Below are positions 26,258 through 35,722 of a stretch of 64,000 nucleotides of DNA, one piece after another. The position numbers and the translations under genes were made by a program. Under the pieces are notes generated by a model. The model saw nothing but the letters and a program-made list of their open reading frames with translations, did not search any database and was not told the origin of the DNA. This DNA is from Reyranella sp. (GTDB lineage Bacteria > Pseudomonadota > Alphaproteobacteria > Reyranellales > Reyranellaceae): NCBI RefSeq assembly GCF_030651995.1, contig NZ_JAUSBN010000061.1, forward strand, positions 1 to 64,000, given 5' to 3'. Numbering within the stretch: position 1 is the first letter of the stretch; each line of letters begins with the position of its first letter.

Positions 26258-27123
26258 AGATCACACGTCGCGCGCTGGCGCCGATGGCGCTGGCGGCGGC
26301 GGCGCTTCCGGCCCGGGCAGCGCCTCCTCCCTGGATCGACGCACACACCCACGCGTTCGTGCGCGGGCTCAAGCTCGCCGTCGATGCACGCTATGCGCCG
26401 GCCTACGACGCGTCCTGGGAGACGTTGCTGAAGCTGGCCGAGGCCAACGGCGTCGGCCGTACGGTGCTGCTGCAGCCCTCGTTCCTGGGATACGACAATT
26501 CCTACCTGTTCGCGGCGCTCAAGGCCGAGCCGCAGCGCTTCCGCGGCGTGCCGTGGATTTCGCCCTCGGTCGAAACGCGGCCCGAAGAGTGGGAGGAGAT
26601 GGCGCGGATCGGCGTGCGTGGCCTGCGCTTCCCGATCTTCGGCCTGCCGACCCCGCAATGGTCGGCCTATCACGAGATGCTGGGCGAGGCGCTGAAGCGA
26701 GACTGGCCGATCCATCTCTATGTCGAGAGCAAGCGCCTGCCCGAGATGCTGCCGTTCCTGCTCGACGGCGGCCACAAGGTCGTGATCCCGCACTACGGCA
26801 TGTTCGACCGTACCCTGGGTCCGGCGCGCGATCCCGGCTTCAAGGCCCTGCTCGAGAGCTCGAAAACCGGCCGCGTCTTCGTCGTGATGTGCGGCGCCTA
26901 TCGGGTCGGCCCGGAGCGCGCCCGCCAGGCCGCGCCGATGCTGCTCGACGCTTTCGGCGCCGAGCGCCTGATGTGGGGCAGCGACTGGCCGCACACCGAC
27001 ACCGATCTGAATCGCGTCACGACCTATCCGATCACGCTCAGAACCTTCGAGGACTGGGTGCCGAACGAGGCTATGCGACGCACCATCCTGATCGACACGC
27101 CGACGAAGCTCTATGGATTCTAA
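26254..27123 (+). CDS. Amidohydrolase 2 family metal-dependent hydrolase, secreted form
   Basis: The 289-residue TIM-barrel protein has the N-terminal metal motif DAHTHAF (HxH), a His in VIPHYGMFD and the C-terminal GSDWPHTDT Asp, as in the amidohydrolase_2 family (decarboxylases and lactonases). It begins with a [22 protein letters not shown] signal-like stretch with an Arg pair, so it may be exported by Tat, which is unusual for this family. The GTG start overlaps the MFS stop. It ends the five-gene cluster, and its TAA overlaps the stop of the convergent persulfide dioxygenase gene. Confidence 0.85.
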   Translation: MKITRRALAPMALAAAALPARAAPPPWIDAHTHAFVRGLKLAVDARYAPAYDASWETLLKLAEANGVGRTVLLQPSFLGYDNSYLFAALKAEPQRFRGVPWISPSVETRPEEWEEMARIGVRGLRFPIFGLPTPQWSAYHEMLGEALKRDWPIHLYVESKRLPEMLPFLLDGGHKVVIPHYGMFDRTLGPARDPGFKALLESSKTGRVFVVMCGAYRVGPERARQAAPMLLDAFGAERLMWGSDWPHTDTDLNRVTTYPITLRTFEDWVPNEAMRRTILIDTPTKLYGF

Positions 27124-28193
27124 GCCGATCCGCCCTCGACGGCGCGGCCTTCGGCGCGCCAGCGCAGCATGCCGCCGGGGAGGTTGGCGACGTCGGCCAG
27201 GCCCGCCTTCTGCAGGATCGCGGTGGCATGGGCAGAGCGGCTGCCGGCGCGACAGACGGCGACGACCGGCTTGTCCTTCGGCAGATCTTTCGCGCGCGCC
27301 GCCAGCTCGCCCAGAGGAACCAGGGTGGCGCCCCGGATATGGCCGAGCGGGCCGGAGAACTCGGCCGGCTCGCGCACGTCGACGACATGCACCTTCGCCA
27401 GATTCTCCTCGAGCCAGTGCGGCTCGACCTCCCAGACGCCGCCGAAGGTGAAGCGCAGGGGCGCCCAGCCGGGCTCGGCCGGTGGCGGAGTCTCGTTGCC
27501 GGGCTGGCCGCAGCGCAGGTTGGCGGGCACCGCCTCGTCGATCTTCTTCGGGTGAGGCAGGTCGAGGTTCTTCATGTAGCCGACATAGTCGCTTTCGCCG
27601 ACCTCGCCGCCCAGCCGTGGATTGAACCGCTTCTCTTCGGCGACGCTGCTGACCGTAAGGCCGCGATAGTCGTGCGCGGGATAGAGCAGGCAGCTCTCGG
27701 GCAGCGCGAAGATGCGCGAGCGGACCGAGCGGTAGAGGGCGCGCGGATCGCCCTGCTGGAAATCGGTGCGGCCGGAACCGCGGATCAGCAGGCAGTCGCC
27801 GGTGAAGGCCATGCTCTCATCGTCGAGCACGTAGGTGACGCAGCCGGAGGTGTGGCCGGGCGTGGCTCGGACCTCGAGCGAGCGTCGTCCGAATGCGATC
27901 CGGTCGCCATCCTCCAGCAGGCGGTCGGCGCCCGCCGCGCCCGACCCTGCCGACAGCGCGATCCGGCTGCCCAACCGCTGCTTCAGCAGCCAGGCGCCTG
28001 TGACATGGTCGGCGTGGACGTGGGTGTCGAGCGTCCAGGCGAGCGTGAGCCCCAGTTCGCCGATCAGCGCCGCATCGCGCCGCGCCTGCTCGAACACCGG
28101 GTCGATCAACAGTGCCTCTTTCGAGACGCTGCAGCCAAGCAGATAGGTGTAGGTCGACGAGGTAGGATCAAAGAGCTGGCGGAAGACGAGCAT
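27120..28193 (-). CDS. ETHE1-like persulfide dioxygenase fused to rhodanese
   Basis: The 357-residue protein combines a metallo-beta-lactamase-fold persulfide dioxygenase with a rhodanese domain. Metal motif THVHADH is at residues 57-63, with further His in TPGHTSG and PAHDYRG. The C-terminal rhodanese has the active-site loop CRAGSRS with Cys314. Such fusions oxidise glutathione persulfide to sulfite and move sulfane sulfur. AAAGGAGAAG precedes the ATG. It is the third gene after an MscS-type channel and an aldo/keto reductase. Confidence 0.9.
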   Translation of the reverse strand: MLVFRQLFDPTSSTYTYLLGCSVSKEALLIDPVFEQARRDAALIGELGLTLAWTLDTHVHADHVTGAWLLKQRLGSRIALSAGSGAAGADRLLEDGDRIAFGRRSLEVRATPGHTSGCVTYVLDDESMAFTGDCLLIRGSGRTDFQQGDPRALYRSVRSRIFALPESCLLYPAHDYRGLTVSSVAEEKRFNPRLGGEVGESDYVGYMKNLDLPHPKKIDEAVPANLRCGQPGNETPPPAEPGWAPLRFTFGGVWEVEPHWLEENLAKVHVVDVREPAEFSGPLGHIRGATLVPLGELAARAKDLPKDKPVVAVCRAGSRSAHATAILQKAGLADVANLPGGMLRWRAEGRAVEGGSA

Positions 28194-28207
28194 CGGCTTC
28201 TCCTTTG

Positions 28208-29158
28208 TCAGGCCGGCCCGCTGGCCCTGTCGAGCGCAGCGACCGATTCGGGATCGAGTTCCAGGGTCGTCGAATTGAGCACGTCGTCGAGCTGCTTCAG
28301 GCTTGTCGCGCTGACGATCGGCGCCGTGATCGACTTGCGCTGCAGCAGCCAGGCAAGCGCGACCTGTGCGAGCGTCGCGCCGTTCTTTTCGGCGGCATCG
28401 TCGAGTGCCTTCAGAACGGCCGTACCCTTGGGATTGATGTACTTCTTCACACCGGCGCCACGCTGGGCGGTGCCGACATCGGCCTCGGACCGGTACTTGC
28501 CCGTCAGAAAGCCACTGGCCAGCGAATAGTAGGGGATGACGCCGATCCCCTGCTTCAGGCACTCGTCCTCCAGCGCGCCCTCGAACAGGCCGCGCTCCAT
28601 CAGATTGTAGTGCGGCTGCAGACTCTCGTAGCGCGGCAGGCCCTTCTCCTTCGCGATCTTCGCGGCCTCGGCAAGACGGGGCGCATCGAAGTTGGAGGCG
28701 CCGATGCAGCGGATCTTGCCCGCCTTGATCAGCTCGGCATAGGTCGAGAGAGTCTCCTCCTGCGGCGTGTCCTTGTCGTCCTTGTGCGACTGGAAGAGAT
28801 CGATGCGGTCGGTGTTGAGCCGCTTCAGCGAGGCGTCCACCGACTCCTTGATATTCTTGGCGGAGAGCGCGCCGCTCGGCAGGCCCATGCCGCACTTGGT
28901 GGCCAGCACGATCCTGTCGCGCTTGGACGGATCCTTCTTCAGCCAGGTGCCGATCACCGTTTCGCTCTCGCCGCCCTTGTTGCCCGGGAACCAACGCGAA
29001 TAGACGTCGGCGGTGTCGACGAAGGAGAAGCCGGCATCGACGAAGGCGTCGAGAAGCTTGTGCGACGTCGCCTCGTCGGCGGTCCAGCCGAAGACGTTGC
29101 CGCCGAAGGCGATGGGAACGAACTCGAGGTCGGACTTGCCGAGTTTGCGCTTCTGCAT
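28208..29158 (-). CDS. Aldo/keto reductase
   Basis: The 316-residue TIM-barrel NADPH oxidoreductase has its catalytic tetrad visible as Asp and Tyr in [10 protein letters not shown], Lys in LATKCG and His in LFQSHKDD. The N-terminus [18 protein letters not shown] is typical. It lies 14 bases before the persulfide dioxygenase gene and 19 bases after the MscS gene, so the three form one unit. The natural carbonyl substrate is unknown. Confidence 0.92.
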   Translation of the reverse strand: MQKRKLGKSDLEFVPIAFGGNVFGWTADEATSHKLLDAFVDAGFSFVDTADVYSRWFPGNKGGESETVIGTWLKKDPSKRDRIVLATKCGMGLPSGALSAKNIKESVDASLKRLNTDRIDLFQSHKDDKDTPQEETLSTYAELIKAGKIRCIGASNFDAPRLAEAAKIAKEKGLPRYESLQPHYNLMERGLFEGALEDECLKQGIGVIPYYSLASGFLTGKYRSEADVGTAQRGAGVKKYINPKGTAVLKALDDAAEKNGATLAQVALAWLLQRKSITAPIVSATSLKQLDDVLNSTTLELDPESVAALDRASGPA

Positions 29159-29177
29159 CTGTGACTCCTCTGGAGAA

Positions 29178-31196
29178 CTATTCGGCGGCCTTGGGAGGCA
29201 TGACAGGAGACGCCACGGTCTTTTCTTCGGCCAGCGGCGGCACCGCGGGCGTCGCCGGTATCGGGAACAGATAGTTGTTCCCTGTTGCAAACTGGATGCC
29301 GAGCGCCGGGAACTGCTCGTACATGCGCCGGATCGCCATGCGCTGGACCATGGTGGGATTCTTGGGCCGCGCCATGAACTTGAACCGCACGATCAGCGAA
29401 TTGTCCTTGATGTCGACGACGCCCTGCATCTTCAGCGGTTGCAGCAGGATGGGCTTGAACTGCGGCTCCTCCATCAACTGGAGGCCGATCTTCTTCACCG
29501 TCTTGCGCAGCAGCTCGACATCCGTACCGTTGGCGAAGGCGATGTTGAACTTCACCACCGTCCAGTCGCGGCTGAAGTTGGTGATGTGGGCAATCTGCCC
29601 GAACGGCACGATGTTGAGCTGGCCGTTCTGGTGCCGCAGCTTCAGCGAGCGGACGCTGAACCCCTCGACGGTGCCCTTCACCTTACTGCAATCGATGTAT
29701 TCGCCGATACGGAAGGAGTCTTCGGCCAGGAAGAAGACGCCCGACACGATGTCCCGCACCAGCGACTGGCTGCCGAAGGAAATGGCCAGGCCGAGAACAG
29801 AGGCGCCGGCAATCAGCGGCGTGATGTTGACGCCCAGCTCCGCCAGGACCAGCAGGCCGCCGATGACGGCAATGGCGGCGCCCGCAACGACGCGCAGCAG
29901 CGGCATCAGAGTGCGCAGCCGGGAAGCCGCGACCTGGACCTCCTCCTCCGAGTCCCCCGAGACGTCGGCCGAGGGCAGCGGATTGGAGGCGATGTAGGAG
30001 TCCATGCGGTACTTAAGGAACCGCCAGCCGGCGTAGATGGCGACCGCGGTGATCGCCGCCATCTTGGCCCCGCGATCGTGCGCGACCCATTCTTCAGCCG
30101 TCGCCGCGGCGAGCACCCGGACCATCAGCGCCTCGGCGATCAGGATCGCCACATAGAGACGCACGAGCAGCCGCACGCAGTCGGCCACCACGTCGCCCGC
30201 CATCGGCAGCTCGGAGACGATGTGGCGCGTGATGCGGTGCATCAGCGTCTCGAACAGCAGCAACGCGATCAGGGCCGATTCGATCGTCGTCATGCCGCGC
30301 GCGGCGGTGCCGCTCTCCGTCAGCGCCGCATACACCGAGGCGAGGCCCAGGAGCGCGTAGAAGAAGAGGCCGCCCATCCACCAGTTGCGGGCCGCATCGA
30401 GCTTGAGCTGCCGGGTGAAGCCGGTCGGAGGCACCATGGCCGTCAGCCAGGCCGCCATATCGAACCGCCAGCGCCAGACGATGGCAAGCAGCAGCACCGA
30501 GACGAGCGGTACGTAGAGAATGATGGCGGCACTCGTCATTTCGCGGTTTGCCCCCGTCCCATCGAGAGCACGCGCCGCGAGACTGCCCAGCAAGGGCAGC
30601 AGAATGACGAGGTCCAGTGCGACCAGCAGACGGCGCGCCGTGGCGTCATCCACCGGGGCGATACGGCCCTCGGCCAGGTGCGGGCGCAGGAAGGCGCGGA
30701 ACACCAGATTGAAGGCGCGCCAGTAGACGAGTGCATGGAGCACCATCTGGCCAAGCCTGGACCCGAGGCTATCGGACGGCCCGAGTTGGCCCAGCACCAG
30801 CCGCCCCGCAACGGCCAGCGCCACCAGGGCGAGCGCGTCGAGCAGGAGCGCGCGGAAGAAGGCGCGCAGCGGCGTCTTGCTGGCCAAACGGTCGAAGGCA
30901 TGGACACGCGCGCGGCTCAGGATCAGGCGGGCAATGAACTCGGCGATCAGGCCGGCCACGACGATGCCGACCAGAAGCAGCGCCGTGCGACCGCCGATCG
31001 TCTGCGGCAGAGCCAGGAGATGCGTGCCGAGTGCGGGAATCTGCGCGACCGTGAACTCGAAACGCTCGGTCATCAGCAGCAGGAACCCGGCCGAAGCGCT
31101 ATGGCCGCCGGTCACCGTCTGGGCCGTCGCCGGAAACGCCCAGGTGGCGGCCAGAGCGCCGATCGCGGAGGCGCCGCCACCGCTTGACCGTTTCAT
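29178..31196 (-). CDS. MscS-family mechanosensitive channel, long form
   Basis: The 672-residue inner membrane protein has a signal-like N-terminus (ending near TAQT), about ten membrane segments, and a C-terminal MscS core. In that core are the pore-lining helix (PLIAGASVLGLAISFGSQ), the beta domain (GTVEGFSVRSLKLRHQNGQ) and the mixed C-terminal domain. It is longer than E. coli MscS and closer to the YbdG/YnaI-YjeP size class. It probably releases solutes during osmotic downshock. GGGGAG precedes the ATG. It is the first gene of the unit with the aldo/keto reductase and persulfide dioxygenase. Confidence 0.9.
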   Translation of the reverse strand: MKRSSGGGASAIGALAATWAFPATAQTVTGGHSASAGFLLLMTERFEFTVAQIPALGTHLLALPQTIGGRTALLLVGIVVAGLIAEFIARLILSRARVHAFDRLASKTPLRAFFRALLLDALALVALAVAGRLVLGQLGPSDSLGSRLGQMVLHALVYWRAFNLVFRAFLRPHLAEGRIAPVDDATARRLLVALDLVILLPLLGSLAARALDGTGANREMTSAAIILYVPLVSVLLLAIVWRWRFDMAAWLTAMVPPTGFTRQLKLDAARNWWMGGLFFYALLGLASVYAALTESGTAARGMTTIESALIALLLFETLMHRITRHIVSELPMAGDVVADCVRLLVRLYVAILIAEALMVRVLAAATAEEWVAHDRGAKMAAITAVAIYAGWRFLKYRMDSYIASNPLPSADVSGDSEEEVQVAASRLRTLMPLLRVVAGAAIAVIGGLLVLAELGVNITPLIAGASVLGLAISFGSQSLVRDIVSGVFFLAEDSFRIGEYIDCSKVKGTVEGFSVRSLKLRHQNGQLNIVPFGQIAHITNFSRDWTVVKFNIAFANGTDVELLRKTVKKIGLQLMEEPQFKPILLQPLKMQGVVDIKDNSLIVRFKFMARPKNPTMVQRMAIRRMYEQFPALGIQFATGNNYLFPIPATPAVPPLAEEKTVASPVMPPKAAE

Positions 31197-31279
31197 CGAT
31201 TCTCCCCCAAAGGATGTCTTCCCGAACCTAAGGCAATTGGCGCCCAGCCACCAGACGACACGACAGGAGAGATGCCCCG

Positions 31280-32926
31280 ATGCTCGGCCTCATGCAGGAT
31301 CGCCCGCTTCTGATTTCGCAGCTCATCGAGCATGCCGCCCTCAACCACGGCGATACCGAGATCGTCTCCCGCACCGTCGAAGGCCCGATCCACCGCTACA
31401 CCTACCGCGATGCGAACAAGCGCGCCAAGAAGGTCGCCGAGGCCCTGCTCGCCCTCGGCATCAAGGTCGGCGACCGCATCGGAACGCTGGCCTGGAACGG
31501 CTATCGCCATTTCGAACTCTACTACGGCATCTCCGGCATGGGCGCGGTCTGCCACACGATCAACCCGCGGCTCTTCCCCGAGCAGATCGTCTACATCGTG
31601 AACCACGCCGAGGATCAGCTCCTCTTCGTCGACCTCAACCTGCTGCCGGCGGTCGAGAAGCTGCTGCCGCAGATGAAGGGCGTGCGCCACGTCGTGGCGA
31701 TGACCGACCGCGCCCACCTTCCCAAGGACTGCAATATCCCCAACCTGCTGGTCTACGAGGAGCTGATCGCCGACAAGCCCGGCACCTACGAGTGGCCGGA
31801 GTTCGACGAGCGCACCGCCTCGTCGCTCTGCTACACGTCGGGCACGACGGGCAATCCCAAGGGTGTGCTCTATCACCATCGCTCGACGATCCTGCACGCC
31901 TACGGCGCGGCGCTGCCCGACACGCTGAACCTCTCGGCCCGCTCGGTGGTGCTGCCCGTGGTGCCGATGTTCCACGTCAATGCCTGGGGCCTGCCCTACT
32001 CTGCGGCTCTCGTCGGCGCCAAGCTCGTCTTCCCCGGTGTCGCCCTCGACGGCGCCAGCCTGCACGAGCTGTTCGAGAAGGAGCGCGTCACCTTCACCGC
32101 CGGCGTGCCGACCGTGTGGCTGGCGCTGCTGAACCACATGAAGGCCAACAAGCTCAAGCTCTCGACCGTGAAATACGCCGTGATCGGCGGCTCGGCTGCC
32201 CCGCCCGCCATGATCGAAACCTTCGACAAGGAGTTCGGCGTCGAGGTGCTGCATGCCTGGGGCATGAGCGAGATGAGCCCTCTGGGCACGGTGAATCATC
32301 CCAAGGAGAAGCATCTCGACTTCTCGCCCGCGGACCTGCTGCAGGTGCGACTGAAGCAGGGACGCCCGCCTTACGGCGTCGACATGATGATCGTCGACGA
32401 TGCCGGCAACGAGCTGCCGCGCGACGGCAAGGCGTTTGGCGACCTGCTGGTGCGCGGCCCCTGGATCACCTCGGGCTACTTCAAGGGTGAAGGCGGCGAG
32501 GTGCTTCGCGAGATTGCGGGCAAGGGCGGCGGCTGGTTCGCCACCGGCGACGTCGCCACCATCGATCCCGACGGCTACATGCAGATCACCGACCGTTCAA
32601 AGGACGTGATCAAGTCCGGCGGCGAGTGGATCAGCTCGATCGACCTCGAGAACGCCGCCATGGCCCATCCCGCCGTCGCCGAAGCAGCCGTCATTGGGGT
32701 CGCGCATCCGAAATGGGACGAACGCCCGCTGCTGATCGTGCACAGGAAGCCCGACGCCCAGATCGACAAGCAGGAGCTGGTCGAGTTCCTCGCGACCAAG
32801 GTCGCCAAATGGTGGCTGCCCGACGATGTGCAGTTCGTCGACGCGATCCCCCATACCGCCACCGGCAAGATCCTGAAGACCCGCCTGCGCGAGGACTTCA
32901 AGGATTACAAGCTGCCGACGGCTTAA
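31280..32926 (+). CDS. Long-chain fatty-acid-CoA ligase (AMP-forming)
   Basis: The 548-residue member of the adenylate-forming family activates a carboxylic acid to its CoA thioester with ATP. Motifs include the P-loop [11 protein letters not shown] (about 187-197), [22 protein letters not shown] and [13 protein letters not shown], plus the C-terminal catalytic Lys in [15 protein letters not shown] lies before the ATG. The product starts with the same residues ([14 protein letters not shown]) as the paralogue at 36885. A dispersed repeat follows two bases after the stop. Confidence 0.93.
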   Translation: MLGLMQDRPLLISQLIEHAALNHGDTEIVSRTVEGPIHRYTYRDANKRAKKVAEALLALGIKVGDRIGTLAWNGYRHFELYYGISGMGAVCHTINPRLFPEQIVYIVNHAEDQLLFVDLNLLPAVEKLLPQMKGVRHVVAMTDRAHLPKDCNIPNLLVYEELIADKPGTYEWPEFDERTASSLCYTSGTTGNPKGVLYHHRSTILHAYGAALPDTLNLSARSVVLPVVPMFHVNAWGLPYSAALVGAKLVFPGVALDGASLHELFEKERVTFTAGVPTVWLALLNHMKANKLKLSTVKYAVIGGSAAPPAMIETFDKEFGVEVLHAWGMSEMSPLGTVNHPKEKHLDFSPADLLQVRLKQGRPPYGVDMMIVDDAGNELPRDGKAFGDLLVRGPWITSGYFKGEGGEVLREIAGKGGGWFATGDVATIDPDGYMQITDRSKDVIKSGGEWISSIDLENAAMAHPAVAEAAVIGVAHPKWDERPLLIVHRKPDAQIDKQELVEFLATKVAKWWLPDDVQFVDAIPHTATGKILKTRLREDFKDYKLPTA

Positions 32927-32928
32927 TT

Positions 32929-33015
32929 GTCGTCCTGAGCGGAGCGAAGGACCTGCCGGAACGACCGAAGGACTCTTTGGCGGGCGCGAGATCCTTCGCT
33001 TCGCTCAGGATGACA
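32929..33015. repeat. Dispersed inverted-repeat element, copy 2
   Basis: The left arm beginning TGTCGTCCTGAGCGGAGCGA (32929-32954) pairs with the right arm at 32989-33015 ending CGCTCAGGATGACA, with few mismatches. It lies between the convergent acyl-CoA ligase and DUF1772 genes, where it could end transcription from both sides. Confidence 0.85.
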
Positions 33016-33040
33016 GGACTTGTCATGCTCGCGTCGTTCC

Positions 33041-33472
33041 TCAACTCAACGCCGCCCAGAGAAACAACAGGGTCGCCCCGATGCCGAGCATCGTGCGCTT
33101 GTGGTGCAGCTTGCCCCAGCGCCGCAGCAGCGTGTGGCTGTCCTCGCCGGCGTCGTCGAGTTCGATTGCCTTGAGCTCGTTGTTGATGGGCATGATCATC
33201 AGGGCGGTGTAGGCCCAGTTGGCTCCCATCAGGATGGCGCCGACGATCCAGAGCTCGTCGCGCGTCTGCCACCACGCCGCCATGCCCAGCACGAATCCCA
33301 GGGCGGCCAGCGATCCCTGCATGATCGTCCCCCGCCTGTAGGCAGGCTTCCACTGCTGGAGCTGCGCGCGGTCGTCCAGTTCGGACCGCGCCGGGTGCTC
33401 GGCGAAGCTCACGTAGAAGGCCGCACCGGCGAAGAGCGACGCCGTCACAAGGGCCAGAATTCCGAAGATCAT
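33041..33472 (-). CDS. DUF1772 (anthrone oxygenase-like) membrane protein
   Basis: This 143-residue protein has four predicted membrane segments and the DUF1772 pattern: AGAAFYVSFAEHPAR near the start, AYRRGTIMQGSLA in the middle and MPINNELKAIE followed by WGKLHHKRTMLG near the end. Some members are called anthrone oxygenases, but the biochemical role of bacterial ones is unclear. It is divergent from the oxygenase at 33563, with 90 bases between the two. Confidence 0.8.
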   Translation of the reverse strand: MIFGILALVTASLFAGAAFYVSFAEHPARSELDDRAQLQQWKPAYRRGTIMQGSLAALGFVLGMAAWWQTRDELWIVGAILMGANWAYTALMIMPINNELKAIELDDAGEDSHTLLRRWGKLHHKRTMLGIGATLLFLWAALS

Positions 33473-33562
33473 GACATTCCTTCCTTGCGCGCTGGACCGC
33501 GGCGCCGTGGCGGCATTATCGTCCGTTCCGGGCGAAATAGGGAGCCCGAGGAGGAGCAGACC

Positions 33563-34549
33563 GTGGCCACCGAAACAATTCCCGTCATCGATCTTGGCCC
33601 CTATCTGTCGGGCGAGCCCGGCGCGATGGACCGCACCGCAAAGGAGCTACGCTTCGCGCTGACCGAAATCGGCTTCTACTTCATCGTGAACCACGGCATC
33701 GCGCGCGAGAAGATCGCCGGCATGTTCGCCGAGGTGAAGCGTTTCCACGACCAGCCGGTCGAGAAGAAGCTCGAGCTCAAGCTCGACCAGCACAATACCG
33801 GCTACCTCCCGATGCGCGGCAACACGCTGCGCACCTCGACCGTCCAAACCGGAACCAAGGCCAACCTCAACGAGGCCTTCTTCGTGAAGCGCGAGATGGC
33901 GCCGGATCATCCCGACGTGCTGTCGGGCCGGCGCTTCCGCGGCCTCAACCGCTGGCCCGACCTGCCTGGCTTCCGCGACACCGTCGTCGACTATTGCAAC
34001 GAGATGGAGCGGCTGGTGCAGAAGATGGTGCGGCTCTACGCCCGCGCCCTCGATCTGCCGGCCAACTATTTCGACGCGGCTTTCGCCGAGCCGATGTTCT
34101 CGATGCGCATGACGCACTATCCGCCGCAGGACGGTCCGGTCGAAGACGAGTTCGGCCTGGCGCCGCACACCGACACCAGCTTCCTCACCCTGCTCGCGCC
34201 CAACGAGGTGCAGGGCCTGTCGATCCGCAGCCAGAGCGGCAGCTGGATCGACATGCCGGCGATCGACAACGCCTATGTCGTGAATGGCGGGCAGATGCTG
34301 CAGCGCTACACCAACGACACGTTCCTCGCGACGCCGCACCGTGCGATCAACAAGACCAGCGGTGCGCGCTATGCCTTGCCCTTCTTCTGCGACAGCGGCA
34401 TCGACTGGCCGGTCGCCGCCGTGCCGACCACGGTCGGTCCCGACAAGCCGCCGAAATATCCCACCACCTGGTACAGCGACTACATGACCTGGTACCTGAA
34501 GCGGAACTACGACGTGCTCAACACGGAGGCCCAGCAGGCCGCCGAATGA
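33563..34549 (+). CDS. Isopenicillin-N-synthase-like Fe(II) oxygenase, first of tandem pair
   Basis: The 328-residue oxygenase has iron ligands H202, D204 (PHTDTSF) and H259 (TPHRA), and the RxS position reads R269-Y-A271. The DIOX_N domain starts at once (IPVIDLGPYLSGEPG). I start it at GTG 33563 because GAGGAG lies seven bases before it and the conserved region begins there. It overlaps the next gene by ATGA. The pair shares nearly all conserved blocks and arose by tandem duplication; the two may form a heteromer or act on related substrates. Confidence 0.87.
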   Translation: MATETIPVIDLGPYLSGEPGAMDRTAKELRFALTEIGFYFIVNHGIAREKIAGMFAEVKRFHDQPVEKKLELKLDQHNTGYLPMRGNTLRTSTVQTGTKANLNEAFFVKREMAPDHPDVLSGRRFRGLNRWPDLPGFRDTVVDYCNEMERLVQKMVRLYARALDLPANYFDAAFAEPMFSMRMTHYPPQDGPVEDEFGLAPHTDTSFLTLLAPNEVQGLSIRSQSGSWIDMPAIDNAYVVNGGQMLQRYTNDTFLATPHRAINKTSGARYALPFFCDSGIDWPVAAVPTTVGPDKPPKYPTTWYSDYMTWYLKRNYDVLNTEAQQAAE

Positions 34550-35538
34550 GCCCTCGCGCCGACGCCATCCCGATCATCGATCTCGGCCCCTGTCTGGCGG
34601 GCGAACCCGGCGCGATCGAGTGCGCCTCCCGGGAGCTGCGCGCCGCGCTGACCGAAATCGGTTTCTATTTCGTGGTCAATCACGGCGTGCCGCCGGACCT
34701 GATCCGAAACACTTTCCATCAGGCCGCACGGTTTCATGCCCTGCCGCTGGATCGCAAGATGGACGTCAGGATCGACAGGCATAATGTCGGGTACCTGCCG
34801 ATGCGGGGCGATACGCTGCGCACCTCCACGGTCCAGACCGTCACCAAGCCCAATCTCAACGAAGCCTTCTTCGTCGCGCGCGATCTCCCCGCCGACCACC
34901 CCGACGTCGTGGCCGACCGGCGCTTCCGCAGCGCCAACCGGTGGCCGTCGGACCTGCCGGGCTTTCGCGAGGCCGTCGTTGCCTATTGCGACACCATGGA
35001 GCGGCTGGTCCGCAGGCTGGTGCCGCTCTATGCCAGCGCCCTCGGCCTGCCGCCGACATACTTCGACGCGCCCTTCGCCGAGCCGCAATACAAGCTGCGC
35101 ATGACGCATTATCCCAATCAACCGGCCCTCGCCGACGACGAGTTCGGCATTGCCCCGCACACCGACACCAGCTTCCTCACCCTGCTGGCGCCCAACGACG
35201 TGCCCGGCCTGTCGATCCGCAGCCGGGACGGGCGCTGGATCGAGGCGCCCGTCCTGCCCGATGCCTACCTCGTGAATGGCGGGCAGTTGCTGCAGCGCTG
35301 GACCAACGACGTCTGCCTCGCCACGCCGCATCGCGCCGTCAACCGCAGCGGCGGCGAGCGCTACGCCCTGGCCTTCTTCTGCGACAATACCATCGACTGG
35401 CCGATCGCCGCCGTGCCGACCACGGTCGGCCCCGACAGGCCGCCGAAGTACCCCACGACCTGCTACACCGACTACATGGTCGAGTATCAGAAGCGGACCT
35501 ACGACCTGCTGAATTCCGACCCGCAAGCCGCCGAATGA
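34546..35538 (+). CDS. Isopenicillin-N-synthase-like Fe(II) oxygenase, second of tandem pair
   Basis: The 330-residue paralogue of the preceding gene has iron ligands H205, D207 (PHTDTSF) and H262 (TPHRA), and the RxS position reads R272-Y-A274. The block YLPMRGxTLRTSTVQT (residues about 83-98) is almost identical in the two copies and may form the substrate pocket. The ATG overlaps the previous stop (ATGA), and its own stop overlaps the ATG of a 45-codon frame. No substrate can be named. Confidence 0.87.
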   Translation: MSPRADAIPIIDLGPCLAGEPGAIECASRELRAALTEIGFYFVVNHGVPPDLIRNTFHQAARFHALPLDRKMDVRIDRHNVGYLPMRGDTLRTSTVQTVTKPNLNEAFFVARDLPADHPDVVADRRFRSANRWPSDLPGFREAVVAYCDTMERLVRRLVPLYASALGLPPTYFDAPFAEPQYKLRMTHYPNQPALADDEFGIAPHTDTSFLTLLAPNDVPGLSIRSRDGRWIEAPVLPDAYLVNGGQLLQRWTNDVCLATPHRAVNRSGGERYALAFFCDNTIDWPIAAVPTTVGPDRPPKYPTTCYTDYMVEYQKRTYDLLNSDPQAAE

Positions 35539-35672
35539 GCGAGGGGATCAAGCTCGCGCCGACGTCGCGCTCCCTCTCAGCCAGCATCATGGCGACGGCG
35601 CGCCGCGCCCGTACGGTCACCGTGACCGATCCGTTCGCCAACAGGCTTACCTTCAGCGAACCGAGCGACTAG
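35535..35672 (+). pseudogene. Possible C-terminal remnant of a glyoxalase/bleomycin-resistance (VOC) gene
   Basis: A 45-codon frame starts with an ATG that overlaps the preceding stop (ATGA). Its last 25 residues (MATARRARTVTVTDPFANRL, then TFSE) resemble the final strand of VOC-fold proteins (consensus VTDPFGNRLxFxE). The rest of the roughly 120-residue domain is missing. It may be a decayed gene end captured behind the oxygenase, or a small translated protein. The similarity is judged by eye on a short stretch. Confidence 0.4.
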
Positions 35673-35722
35673 AGTTCCCTCTCCATCGGCGGAAAGCCGA
35701 GGTCCGGGAGGAACATGAGAAA

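Noticed and set aside
31193..32314. Minus-strand frames opposite the acyl-CoA ligases (also 36822-39074)
   Set aside because: Both are shadows of the same gene family, and the similar shadow sequences arise only because the ligases are similar.
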